This document shows positions 41,093-51,867 of a stretch of 64,000 nucleotides of DNA, one piece after another. Each line of letters begins with the position of its first letter. Within the stretch, counting starts at the first letter, position 1. The translations under genes and the position numbers were made by a program. The stretch comes from Anaeromyces robustus (lineage: Eukaryota > Neocallimastigomycota > Neocallimastigomycetes > Neocallimastigales > Neocallimastigaceae): assembly GCA_002104895.1 (NCBI GenBank), contig MCFG01000006.1:160001-224000 (forward strand). The letters are read 5' to 3'. The notes beneath the pieces are model-generated. The model was given only the letters and a program-made list of their open reading frames with translations. It was not told where the DNA came from and did no database searches.

Positions 41093-42549
41093 ATATTTTT
41101 ATATTAATATATTTTTATATTTATTTAATATTTACCGGCATAAAGGACATTGACGTTTTCTAGAAGCTTGAAGCCATTTAAGCATACATTGAGTATGTGC
41201 TACATGTGTTTCAGAAGCACAAAATGTTTCCATTTGAGGAAATTCACATGAACCTAAACATACACAGCAATCATCGTGATAATATTTTTTCTTTGTATCT
41301 GACTTTTCTTCTAATTTTTCTAATTTTTCATCATTTTCATTTTCATTTTCATTTTCATTTTCATTTTCATTTTCATTATTATTATCGTTGTTATTGTTAT
41401 TATGATTTTCATTATCACTATCATTATTTTGATTTTGTGTTTCATTGCTTGTTTCAGTTTCATTATCTTTAGAACTTCGTAGTGAAATATTTGATTGTGA
41501 TTTTTTTAAGTTTTTATTATCATTATCATTTAATGCTTTATTTTGATTTATTTCTTCTTCTATATTATTATTAATATTTTCATTTTCGGTATCTTTTTTT
41601 AAAGGTTTTTTTCCTTTTTTTTTTTTTTTTTTTATATTTATATACGTATATATAATTATAATATCATTTAATATTTTTATTAGTAATTTTCATAAGAATA
41701 TTGTAATTATATAGATTGTCAAGTATAAATTATAAAGAATATATATATAAATAATTTATAAATATGAATTATAATATTTACTATTATTTGGATTGTTAGC
41801 TTCATCTCTGAAACCTTCAACTTTTATAGTATTTTTTCCTGAAATAGAATAAACTCTTCTAGAGCCCGATGTAATTTGTAATAATAATAATAAACCAGTT
41901 TCTTCAATAATAGTACAAATAATTAAACCAATAATTAATGGAGTAATAAATTTTGAAGAAAATAAATCTAATTTTTCAAATCTTCCTTTCTGTTTTAAAT
42001 TTATAATTCTATCCTGTTTATATGAAAAGAAAATATTATATATTGATATATATTAATTGATAGAAAAAAAATATGATATAATAATTAATAATTAATAATA
42101 ATTTATAGTTTTATATTTGTTTTTATATATATAGATTATTAATTAATTATAATTTATAATGAATAATAAAAAAAAGTCATGTATAAAAATTTAAAATATA
42201 CCTTTTGATGAAAAAATCTTAATAACAAATATGCTACAGAAATATGAAGTGCTGATATTAATTTCTTTTCATTTTCTGTAAGTATACTTTTTGTGGTGAC
42301 AATTTGAAATTGTTGTTGTAATATAAGTGAAGCTTTTGTCCAAGAACTACATGCATAAGATAATGTTGCAATTTTCATAGCAAATGGTATATATGCCATT
42401 CGAGGAATTGAATGTGGAATTGGTCTACTTCTTTGATTGGAATAAGTTTGATTTGAATTAATGAAATTGGATAAATATACGAACGGTGAAGGTGCAGCCA
42501 TTGAAAAACAAAATATTCTACCAAAATGAAATATTAAAGTTTTATACAT
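40688..42549 (-). CDS. RING-H2 multi-pass membrane protein, probable E3 ubiquitin ligase
   Basis: Four exons: 42549-42202, 42013-41782, 41613-41136, 40910-40688; 426 residues. The N-terminal half has hydrophobic segments, one of them clear around 135-160 (FITPLIIGLIICTII, then LLLLLQ). A long acidic and asparagine-rich linker contains an Asn-Glu repeat coded by a TTTTCA-type hexamer. The RING lies around residues 305-352: CCVCL, then METFC, THVAHTQC and CPLCR, a C-x2-C...C-x4-H-x2-H-x2-C...C-x2-C pattern closest to RING-H2. After it come YGYPPLYQIIQ and a last hydrophobic segment (VSASLLLILKL), so the RING is probably cytosolic between membrane anchors. RING proteins hand ubiquitin from an E2 to substrates; the target is unknown. 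I do not recognise a named orthologue. Exon 3 begins after a poly(A) run ending in AG. Confidence 0.85.
41329..41376 (-). repeat. in-frame hexamer repeat coding Asn-Glu
   Basis: About seven to eight (GAAAAT)n units within the linker of the RING protein code for alternating Glu and Asn. On the + strand it reads as a His-Phe artefact. Confidence 0.85.
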
Positions 42550-43994
42550 TTTATTTTATTTATTTTCAAATTTTATATATATATATATATTATTGTTTTT
42601 GCTTTCTTATCTTTTTTTTTAACTATTTTTTCCCCTTTTATATGTATTATAAAGATAAAAAAAATTATATATATATATTATATTGTAATAATGAAATTAA
42701 AACCTATAAAAGTATTAGATGTTCTTTATATAGATAATAGATTTTAAGATTTTTTTTTTTTTCTTTCTTTCTTTTGAAATATTATATTAATTTTTATATT
42801 TTTTGATTAATTAAATTTCAAAAAAAAATTTTTTTATTTTATTATTGTAATATTTGTTGTAAGATAAATAAAAATAAATAGTTTTTTTAATATGATAGTT
42901 TTAATATTATTATTAATAATTAAAAAAAAAATTAATAAATATAAAATAATAATAGAAATTTTATTTTATTTTATTTAAAAGTAATTTCCTTTTCTCTTGA
43001 TTATTCTTATTTATTTTTATTATATATATATATTTTTTTTTTTGAAAATAAATATTTTATTAAAAAATATAAAAATTTATAAAAATTTTTATATTTCTAT
43101 TAATATCATGTTAATTTATTGTTTATTATTTATTATAAAACTTTATATACGAAATGAGTCCATTTTCATTTCTAAAGTTTTTTTACTACTTTTTATTTGT
43201 TATTATTGTTTTTATTATTTTTTTTGGTAAGATTTTTTTTTTAAAAAAAAAAAAAATAAAAAAAAAATTTAATTTTAAAAAATAAGAAATAAATATAAAA
43301 ATAATAAATAATTTTTTTTAATAATAAATAAAATTTATAATTAATTTAATTTATTACATATATTATAATATATATTAATATATATGAAAGTTTAAAAATA
43401 AATAGAAAATTTTATTAAAATTTATCTTATTTTATTTTAAAACTACATAAAAATATACATGATTTTACATAAAAGTTTAATGGCTTATATTTTATTAAAA
43501 TTTAATTTTAAAAATATTAAATAATTTCTTATTAAAAATATTAAAATAATATTATAAGTATATAAAAAACTGAATTAAACTTGCATTCTTTGAAAGATCT
43601 TTTCCTTTTTGATAAAATTATAATTAATAGATTTATATAAATGCTTGAAAGAGTAAAAAATATATATATAGTAACTGATGATTGATAAAAAAAGATTATC
43701 ATTTTATGAAAATTCCCTATCAAAATATTGTTCAATTACTATATATATATATATTTTTTCATGTGGTCCTATTCAAATTTTTTAAAACTTTAGACTTTTC
43801 CATATATAGAAATACTTTTCATAACTAATAAAAAATTTTTTATATAGAATATTCATTATTTATATATAATTATGTTTTATACGTATTGATAAATGTTTTA
43901 TATAAAACTGTAAGAATAATATATATATAAGCAAATAAATAGTCTTATTAAATTATGAATATAATAAAAATATATATGATTTTCTTTTTTTTTA

Positions 43995-45320
43995 ATATGA
44001 AGATAGGTGTGGTTTTCATTAAATTTTTCCTAAAGGTGTTTGTATTGGAATCGTGATTAGCGACATCATTACCATACACAATATAATTATATAATAATTA
44101 TATATTAATAAAACCCAGTTCACAATCTCGAATTTGAACTTGAACTTGAACTTATACATCATTCATAGAGAAAGTCGTAACGAGAGAAGGTGAAAATACT
44201 TTTTTCATAGAATGTTCTAAACCTTCTAAAAATATGAAAGTTTTTTAAAACATATATCGACACTTTTGGTTCTGAGGGTAAGAATTTGTACTGATCTATA
44301 AGCAGCTCTAAAGAACTGTATATTGTTGAACAGTTTAAATTGGCTAATTTAATTTAATTTCTTTAAATATAAATATTATTTAATTATTCATAATAAATAT
44401 AATATTAATGAAAATATTTTTTTAATATTTTTTTTTTTTAAATTTGATAGAAATTTTATTTAAAATTAAAATTATTAATTTAATTACATATATACATGAG
44501 AATATATAATAATACATTATGTAAAAAAAATATAATACATGAATGTAGAAAAAATAAAAGCAATAGAAAAAATTAAAATTAAAAATTTATTACAGATATT
44601 AATCAAAAGAATATTTCCAGCCTTATTCATTGCCTACTTCGTTAATAACCTTGTCAAAAGACCTACATTCTTCAACGAATGCTAACTCAGTACTTGAATA
44701 AAACCGACTCTTTACATAAGAAAGTTCTAAATAACAATCTTATAATTCATAGTATTCTACATTCAGTTGCTCAGAAGTTTAGCTTACAAATATACACCAT
44801 TATACTCAACTAACAAAAAAATAACATTCAATTAAAAAATGAAGTATTTATACTTCTATCTTTTATTCAGCAAATGAAACACCATTACTGGTGTTTGCAT
44901 AAGCATCCGTTTCGAAATAAATTCCCTGCCTTATGACTACTAAGAGAAATTTTAGATTTATTACACCAATTGGCAAGAATATAATTTTTTTTAAAGCACA
45001 TAATTTGTATATCATCTTTGTTGAGTTTAAATATTAAAATACATGAATCATAAAAAAAAATACAGAATAAAAAATAAAAAAGATACTAATAAGAAAAAAC
45101 CAGATAAACATTATAGATAATAATGAATAATACTGGAGGGTATAAAGTAGTATAGTAATACATAAAAACAATAAATCCATACTAGTCCTTAATTCTACAT
45201 TGAGAATTAAAGTAAAATTGGTCTATCCTATTCCACTTGGGTCGGTAATAGGATTGGCATTTGTACTACTAGGCTGTCTTACTGTGTTATCGGCATTGAC
45301 GTTCCTGGAGGCAAGAATAT
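43995..45320 (-). pseudogene. coding-like islands, possible relic of an unknown gene or element
   Basis: Four blocks are clearly less AT-rich than the surroundings (about 44005-44080, 44120-44340, 44600-44960 and 45215-45320). On the minus strand they give short protein-like stretches: NVNADNTVRQPSSTNANPIT near 45300-45240, GIYFETDAYANTSNGVSFAE near 44940-44880 and SYVKSRFYSSTELAFVEECR near 44720-44660. The last sits in an open stretch of about 38 codons. They share one strand and an order but I cannot join them into a gene and recognise no family. On the + strand, 45214-45313 also gives a membrane-like stretch (IPLGSVIGLAFVLLGCLTVL). A decayed gene or an old element are both possible. Confidence 0.35.
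44130..44151 (+). repeat. short TTGAAC hexamer repeat
   Basis: Three to four TTGAAC/TTGAAT units inside a coding-like island. Confidence 0.8.
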
Positions 45321-45655
45321 AAAAAGCCTTGAATATAATTAGCATAATAATAATAATAAGATAATGTTACAGTCCCACAATATACAAATCAAAAGACTCG
45401 GTCTTTTGCATCTTTAAATTTATCAAATGCATTACGATTTTTTTATAACAAATAGTATAAATATTATATTAATATTTTAAGAATAAAACATATATATAAT
45501 AAAAAATATACACAATAATTTTATATTTATACTTTAAATAAAATATTATTATTTTATTTGTTAAAAGTTACTTTATTAATATTAATATTAATTTTGATAA
45601 TAAATATTGTTCCTTTCCATTTACTTTTTTTTATTACTATTTAATAAAGAAAGGA

Positions 45656-45702
45656 CATTTTATATGGAAATTCATTTTATATGCACTTTCCATATAAAAT
45701 AC
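45656..45702. repeat. hairpin-forming inverted repeat
   Basis: ATTTTATATGGAAA and its exact complement TTTCCATATAAAAT are separated by about 17 nt. This perfect 14-bp stem lies in otherwise T-rich DNA upstream (in genome order) of the small secreted protein gene. Confidence 0.7.
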
Positions 45703-45750
45703 TTATTAATATTTTTATCTGTAATGATTATGAAATATCATAATACTAAA

Positions 45751-45810
45751 GAATTTAATAACTTATTTTTATGTATTAAATCATTTAATAACTTATTTTT
45801 ATGTATTAAA
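45751..45810 (+). repeat. two-copy 29-bp tandem repeat
   Basis: TTTAATAACTTATTTTTATG followed by TATTAAATCA occurs twice head to tail without differences. A diverged third version lies near 46010-46060. Confidence 0.85.
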
Positions 45811-46215
45811 TCATTTGAGGTTTATTTGATGTTTTTATTTCTTTATTTATTTTATTTTTACTTATTAATGCTAAAACTTTCTTTTTTAACATTAATAAAA
45901 TTTTCTTTTTATTATTTGTTATTTATTCATTTAATTATAAAATTAACTATTACTATTATTTTTTATTTAATCGTTATAGATAAAAAAATTTTATAATAAT
46001 AAAAAATTTATTTTTATGTTTTAAACCATTTATGGTTTATTCAATGTTTCATTCCTTTATTTATTTTATTTTATTGGTTTTTTTATCATTATTTATTATT
46101 TATTATTTATTATTTGTTTTATTTATTATAAAGTAAACTATTTAACTATTATTGTTATTTTTATTTTATTTCATTTTATTTTATTTACTATTATATTTTA
46201 CTGTACTTTTTTTAT

Positions 46216-46476
46216 TTATGGAATGCAGCTTTTATATTTAACAGTGACGGTTCTTCTATTATAGTTACAGACTTTATATTTAAAAAGATTAGCTTGTATA
46301 GTATCACAATCATTAGGACAGTCTACATTCATAGCATATGTAATAGCACCTGAAGGAATAGTAATACATTTATTTGGAGCTACACTATCTTTCGCATCGA
46401 TACAAGCTGGAGCAGCAATAGATCCTGAGAAGACAGTAACTAGTAAAGCAATATATAAGAAAACACTACGAAACAT
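46216..46476 (-). CDS. small secreted six-cysteine protein
   Basis: Single exon, 86 residues. MFRSVFLYIALLVTVFSGSI then AA is a textbook signal peptide with probable cleavage after Ala21 or Ala22. The mature part of about 64 residues has six cysteines (25, 37, 53, 57, 70, 84), an even number suited to three disulfides, and ends KYKSCIP. Codon use is richer in G and C than the flanks, supporting a real gene. It stands alone between repeat-rich DNA on both sides. Secretion by the fungus is likely. Spacing of the cysteines does not match a family that I can name with confidence; an effector-like, adhesive or inhibitor role would be guesswork. Confidence 0.8.
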   Translation of the reverse strand: MFRSVFLYIALLVTVFSGSIAAPACIDAKDSVAPNKCITIPSGAITYAMNVDCPNDCDTIQANLFKYKVCNYNRRTVTVKYKSCIP

Positions 46477-46745
46477 TGTTGAATGTAACTTAAGACAGTT
46501 AACAGTTGTGATAAGAAAAATTTTATGTAAAGAAAAAATATTTTTTTTTTATTGATTCTTGTTTTTATTATTATTTGTTTTTTTTGTAAATTTTTATCTT
46601 TTATATACTTTTCAACAATTTCTTTTTATTAGCTAAGCCATATATAAAAATTCTAAAATGTTTTTGTATCATTTTTTTAAATGACTTATATAAAATAATT
46701 ATAATTATTATATATGGACTTGTTTATTATTTTATTTGAAAGTGT

Positions 46746-46855
46746 ATATTAATAATGAAAGTAGTAATATAGATGTTAAGTATATTAATAATGAAAGTAA
46801 TAATATAAATGTTAATTATATTAATAATGAAAGTAGTAATATAAATGTTAAGTAT
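46746..46855 (+). repeat. 36-bp minisatellite, three units
   Basis: Three nearly identical units of TATATTAATAATGAAAGTAG then TAATATAGATGTTAAG. One frame reads a 12-residue repeat (YINNESSNIDVK) through all three, but there is no usable start and the frame stops soon after. Confidence 0.9.
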
Positions 46856-47384
46856 TTTTCATAATAATATAGAATTATCTTTCATTCTAGGGTGCAATTT
46901 TTATATTATAGAATTAAGATTATTTATTAAATTAATATAAAATTTAGTAAATAATAGTAATTTTTATTATTTAAAAAATTAAAGTTTATTTTTAATTAAA
47001 AGTATTAATATTATCATTCATAAAATTTTTTTATTTTATGTTTTTTTTATGATTCAGTATATTAATATTTAAACTTATAAGGAATGATTTTTTTTTTTTT
47101 AAGCATACAATTTGTACATCATCTTTATTAAGATAATAAAAATTGCTTTATATTAAGATTTTTCTTTCTCTTTTTCCATATATAGTTATTTTTAAATCTT
47201 TATGTTAACATTTTAATTTTTAATTTATTTTTTTATATCATATTTTTATAATATTTTATATTAAAAATTTTTTATTATAATAAATTTAAATAAATAAAAA
47301 AAAAAAAAAAATCATTTATCCATATACAGAATAGTTTTCACCAAATTCAGAATAATTTTAACAGAAAAATATTATTAATTTATT

Positions 47385-48300
47385 TTAATTTAATAAAGTT
47401 TAGATTAAAAATAATTATTTAAAATACGATTATTAATTTAAATAAAGTAGTAGTATTAATAATATTAGCTATTCATTTATTTTACATTTCAATTTATTGA
47501 AATAATACATATTTATAAATTTAATAATATACTGAAGGTCCAAAATATGTTAATATTTAATATATGTTGTAAATCTAAATTCCTCAACAAGCTTAAAAGG
47601 ACAGAGAAGTGTAGAAAAATATCCATAATTTGGCGAGTTATCGCTAATTTACTGATTATTTATTTTTATTGATGTCTGGAAGGGGTAAATAAAATAAAAA
47701 GAATTAATATTATGAATATTTAATAAAATAAAACAAAAACTGTAACGAAATATAACATAACATAATAACAAAATAAATAACAAAATAAAAATAACAAAAT
47801 GAAATTAATAAAAATAAATTTATTTTTAATTATGAGTAATAGTATTATCCTTCATTATAAGATAATAAAAATTACTTAATATTAAAATTAATGTTCGATT
47901 AAATATATTATATTTATTTCAATTTAATTAAGTTTAGATAAAAAAAATAATTGTTAAAAATATAGATTATTAATTTAAATAGTATTAATAATATTGGCTA
48001 TTAATTTATTTTACATTTCAATATATTGAAATAATATATATTTATTCATTTAATAATATACTGAAGTAATATTTAATATATATTGTAAATCTAAATTCCT
48101 CAACAAGCTTAAAAGGACAGAAAAGTGTAGAAAAATATCCATAATTCAGTGAGTTATCGCTAATTTACTGATTATTTATTTTTTTATTGATGTTTGGAAT
48201 GGTTAAACAAAATAAAAAGAATAATATTTGAATGTTTAATAAAACATAAACTGTAACAAAATATAACATAACATAATAAAAATAACAAAATGAAAACAAC
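47385..48300 (+). repeat. two-copy direct duplication of about 400 bp, offset about 516 bp
   Basis: Copy A, about 47385-47790, and copy B, about 47918-48300, share long near-identical stretches such as TAAATTCCTCAACAAGCTTA, AAAGTGTAGAAAAATATCCA and GAGTTATCGCTAATTTACTG, with scattered differences and small indels. They code for nothing visible. A segmental duplication or two copies of a non-coding repeat are possible. Confidence 0.85.
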
Positions 48301-48395
48301 AAAATAAATAACATTATAAAAATAATAAAATGAAAACAACAAAATAAATAACATAGTAAAAATAAAAAAATGAAAACAACAAAATAAATAAAAAT
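48258..48395 (+). repeat. 40-bp minisatellite, about three units
   Basis: Units of AAAATGAAAACAACAAAATA followed by AATAACAT and AATAAAAATA vary slightly. The array continues from the right end of duplicated copy B. Confidence 0.85.
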
Positions 48396-48479
48396 AAGAT
48401 AATCTTTGATAAATACATTATTTATTATATATAATAATAAGTAGTGTATAATAATATGTTTTTTCTTTTTTCTTTTTTT

Positions 48480-48725
48480 TCTTTTTTTTTTTGCTTAATC
48501 CTGGGTATGCTTCTTTGATTTTCCCTAACTTGAAGCAGAAAGCCCACTTCCTAATAATTAGGTGGTAATGTGTCCTTACTGGACAGCCATACTGTAAATC
48601 AGCTTCGGCTCTCACAATCTTTGTACAATAATTGCTGAATATATAATCGTGAGCCACACGTTATCGGTGCCCGACATACCTCTAACAAGGCTGGTGAAAG
48701 CCCATTTATCACGTAATTCATATCT
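48480..48725 (-). mobile_element. poly(A)-tailed retroposed block (non-LTR or processed-transcript-like fragment)
   Basis: A block of about 235 nt with far more G and C than its flanks ends, on the minus strand, in A11 G A8 G A6 and further A-rich sequence. That layout suits a retroposed copy: a LINE or SINE 3' end, or a processed transcript. An open frame of 79 codons crosses it (MAHDYIFSNYCTKIVRAEAD, then KWAFCFKLGKIKEAYPGLS) but runs into the A tract as polylysine. No RT motif and no tRNA-type A/B boxes are visible. Its 5' boundary and target duplications are unclear. Confidence 0.45.
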
Positions 48726-48822
48726 AATTTGTATAATAATAATAGGGGAATTATTTGATAGTAAAGAAAAATTTAATACAATGAAGTTTTACATTAATAA
48801 AAAACTTTACAAAGGAAATAAA

Positions 48823-48853
48823 TATGAAAATAAATATTAAATTTATTTTCATA
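48823..48853. repeat. hairpin-forming inverted repeat
   Basis: TATGAAAATAAAT and its exact complement ATTTATTTTCATA flank a 5-nt centre, giving a perfect 13-bp stem beside the poly(A)-tailed block. Confidence 0.7.
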
Positions 48854-48910
48854 CTTATTTTCTTTGTATTTCTGGTTTTGATTTTTTGGTTTATTAAAAG
48901 TTATGTTTGA

Positions 48911-49136
48911 ATTTATCATTTTTAGTCTTTTAATATATTTTTTATTAGAATGTCGGTTATATATCTTTTTAACTAATATATTCCAAATTTAAGTCTTTTT
49001 AATATATTATTATAAATATGAAAATTTAATCATTTTTAGTTTTTTAATATATTTTTTATTAGAATATCGGTTATATATCTTTTTAACTATTCCAAATTAA
49101 TTCTTTAAGTCTTTTTAATATATTATTATAATTATT
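48911..49136 (+). repeat. tandem duplication of about 113 bp
   Basis: Two adjacent copies share ATCATTTTTAGT, then TTTTATTAGAAT, TCGGTTATATATCTTTTTAA and AGTCTTTTTAATATATTATT, with few substitutions and a small indel. Confidence 0.85.
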
Positions 49137-49709
49137 ATAAGTAATCATATCTTAATAAATAAAACTAATTATAGAGTAATATTATGCCATATATATATAT
49201 ATATATATATAAAGTAATAGATATCCTATAAAGAATATACTATTAAATTATTGAGTATACTGTTATAGGTAATGATCGTAAAGGAAAAAAAAAAAAACAA
49301 TAACAACAACAAAAAAAAAAGTCAATAATACAGAAATAAATAATAAAATATATTAGAACAATATATGATATTATTAATATCGACAGTATTAAATTCTTTT
49401 AATTATTATTTGATTTTTATTTAATATTTATTATTGTTATAATTTTAATTATTAATTTTTTATTATGCTTTTATTTTATTATGTTTTATGTTTTATTATA
49501 TTTATTTATTTTTTCTTAGTTTTATTCTTTAATTTATTTTTTTAATTTATTTATTTATAATATTATTATTTATTATTTTTTTTTATTATACTAAAAAATG
49601 AATTTTTTTATAAAAAAAATTTTTTTTGCTATTATTATATATAAATTAATTTTTTTTAATTATAATTGCTATTCTATCTATTGTTAATTATTTTAAATTT
49701 GAAATCAAA

Positions 49710-50439
49710 TTAAACAATTAAGAACCATGAAATAACAATTTCCATTAAAGCTATAAAGAAAAGGAAGTGTATTTTATTTTTACGTTGTGTATTTGCTGAT
49801 AAGGATTGATCAGTTAAGACAAAATATTTTAATGATCTTAACTATATATATATTGAGAGTATATATTAAAAAAAAAATTAATAAAACATATTGATAATAA
49901 ACTTTATATATAAAATATATAATAATCTATTAATATATTTTTTTTTAAAACTTACCAAGAAGAATCCAAGTGCTATACTAACATAAGCATATACAAGATA
50001 TGTTAAGAATTTTGAAGTTGTTTTCTTTAATATTGATACAACAATAACACTATTAAAGGTATAATATATGGATATATATATTGTGATTTTTTTTACAAAA
50101 AAAAAAAAAAAAAAAAAAAAATAAAAAAAAAGAAAAAAAAAATTAATATATAATAATATACAGAATGAAAAAAAATAATTATATGTGTTAATATAAATAA
50201 TTAAATTACCCAATGAATTTATATCCAGAATATGCAATAAGATCAAGGAATGCAACATCAGCTGAAATACTCATTAAATAACATATTAATTTCATAAGTA
50301 AAACTTCACCAATTAATAATGATAAAACCTTTAAAGCTGTTCCTCCAAGAATTTCAGGATTGAAACTTTATTAATATATTAATATATAGTACATATATAA
50401 ATAGTTATAGGTATTATTTTTTATAAATAAAATAATTAG

Positions 50440-50480
<41 letters not shown>

Positions 50481-51867
50481 ATTTTTTTATTCAATTCATT
50501 TTTTTTTTAATTTATTATTTTCAATTTTACTTACTTTCCATCTGCTGTCATTGTAATGGCGAATAATATAATATAAGTAACACATGACATTACTATAATA
50601 TATGAATAATTGATTTTTGATAAACGGATAATTAATAGATATCATGTATATAAAAATGCAAATAATGTTAGTGTTATTTATTTTATTATATATATGTAAT
50701 AATATATAATATATTTATTATTATTATTATTATTTTATATTAATAATTTTACCTGGAATATATAAATCCGGTGAATTTATATCATCTCTTGGTGAACTAT
50801 AGTCAATTTTACCATTTTGATCATTACGTCTTTCAATTCTAGCCCATGACTATATATATATATGTTTTATTATACATATATAAAAAAATTATATTAATAA
50901 TATTTTATGATATTTTTGAGTATATTATATATTTAATTTATATATTTGATTTATACTTTCTATTTTATATATAAATGATATTTTAATAAAAAATGGAAAA
51001 AATTATATATATATATATAATTACCTTATGACGGAATGGGAATAATACTAAACCAATCTTTTTGAATACAAACGAATTTGAGACATCAAAATATTTTTTT
51101 ACATTTGCTGGGTTCAACCAACGATTTAACTATTATTATTGTTAAAATAATAAGTTATATAATTGAAAAAAACAAAAAATATAAAGTTAATAAATATTTA
51201 TTATCTTTAATTCATATTCTTTTAATATTTTTTAAATTATCAATAAAATTTTTATTTTTTTTTGTCATTATTTATTATAAAGTAAAAACAAAAAAAGTAA
51301 ATAATAAAACCAAAATTAAAAACAAAAGACAGAAAATTTATTCTCTGTATAAAATATATATTATTTATATATATATCTATATATTATTATATTGTTTAAA
51401 AGTAAATTACTAATTAGTAGTCTTACATTTTGATTAACCATTTCAGCTCCAGATTCGAAAGCTTTTTGACCGAGTTGAAGACCAAGTTGGGCAGTTGGGT
51501 CATTTAAGAAATTATTACCAAGAAAATTTTGGAATGGTTTTTGTTCATGATTTTGTTGTTGATTAAATTGATTACCGCCCATATGATTACCACCCATTTG
51601 ATTACCACCCATTTGATTACCACCCATGAAATTATTATTATTTTGTTGATATTGCATATTTGGTTGATTAGGAACTGGGTAATATCCATTATTCATTGGT
51701 TGTGGACTTTGATTTTGTTGTTGAAAAGAATGATTTACACTTCTTTGTTGTGGTTGTGTTTGTTGGTATGGATCATAGCTATTGGATTGCATTCTTTGAG
51801 GTTGTGGAGAATGAATAAAGGAATTAGCAGGTTGAGGCTGTTGCCATTGTGAATATTGAGAATTCAT
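49710..51867 (-). CDS. YIF1: YIF1, Yip1-interacting membrane protein of ER-Golgi traffic
   Basis: Seven exons: 51867-51427, 51129-51025, 50849-50753, 50592-50535, 50365-50210, 50049-49956, 49841-49710; 360 residues, against about 314 in yeast. Yif1 pairs with Yip1 on ER-to-Golgi vesicles and binds Rab-type GTPases. The first exon is a glutamine/asparagine-rich cytosolic tail with four MGGNQ-type repeats. It ends DPTAQLGLQLGQKAFESGAE, the family entry motif, then NRWLNPANVKKYFDVSN and LVLFPFRHKSWAR follow. Five hydrophobic helices come after YIPVMSCVTYIILFAIT, including NPEILGGTALKVL, and the protein ends in a membrane segment (LMEIVISWFLIV). All junctions keep frame. The N-terminal repeats account for the extra length. 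Confidence 0.95.
51572..51631 (-). repeat. in-frame 15-bp repeat coding MGGNQ
   Basis: Four tandem 15-bp units inside YIF1 exon 1 code for MGGNQ, MGGNQ, MGGNH and MGGNQ. The repeat keeps the frame. Confidence 0.95.

Larger units (their letters stand above)
42550..46215. other. AT-rich region with coding-like islands
   Basis: 42550-43980 is ordinary AT-rich sequence. From about 43990 to 45310 there are blocks of more balanced composition that read partly as protein but cannot be assembled. 45530-46200 is T-rich on the + strand and holds a two-copy 29-bp repeat and a hairpin. Confidence 0.6.
46477..49709. other. repeat-rich gene-free region
   Basis: It contains the 36-bp minisatellite, a duplicated block of about 400 bp, a 40-bp minisatellite, a poly(A)-tailed block at 48480-48720, a hairpin at 48823-48853 and a tandem duplication of about 113 bp. 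No intact gene is seen. The density of duplications is unlike the rest of the window. Confidence 0.65.

Noticed and set aside
41197-41472. 91-codon frame with a His-Phe repeat
   Set aside because: It is antisense to the RING protein's Glu-Asn repeat and RING exon.
45607-45996. 129-codon frame with apparent membrane segments
   Set aside because: It is T-rich sequence read as Leu/Phe/Ile; it contains a tandem DNA repeat and a hairpin and shows no family motif or splice context.
46746-46855. The 36-bp repeat as a short coding gene
   Set aside because: The repeat-coding frame has no start codon in context and stops soon after the third unit; the nearest upstream ATG is in another frame.
49878-50258. 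126-codon minus-strand frame as an independent gene
   Set aside because: Its conserved part is YIF1 exon 6; the rest is intron and poly(T) read as phenylalanine.
51529-51852. 107-codon + strand frame
   Set aside because: It is antisense to YIF1 exon 1, whose protein matches its family.
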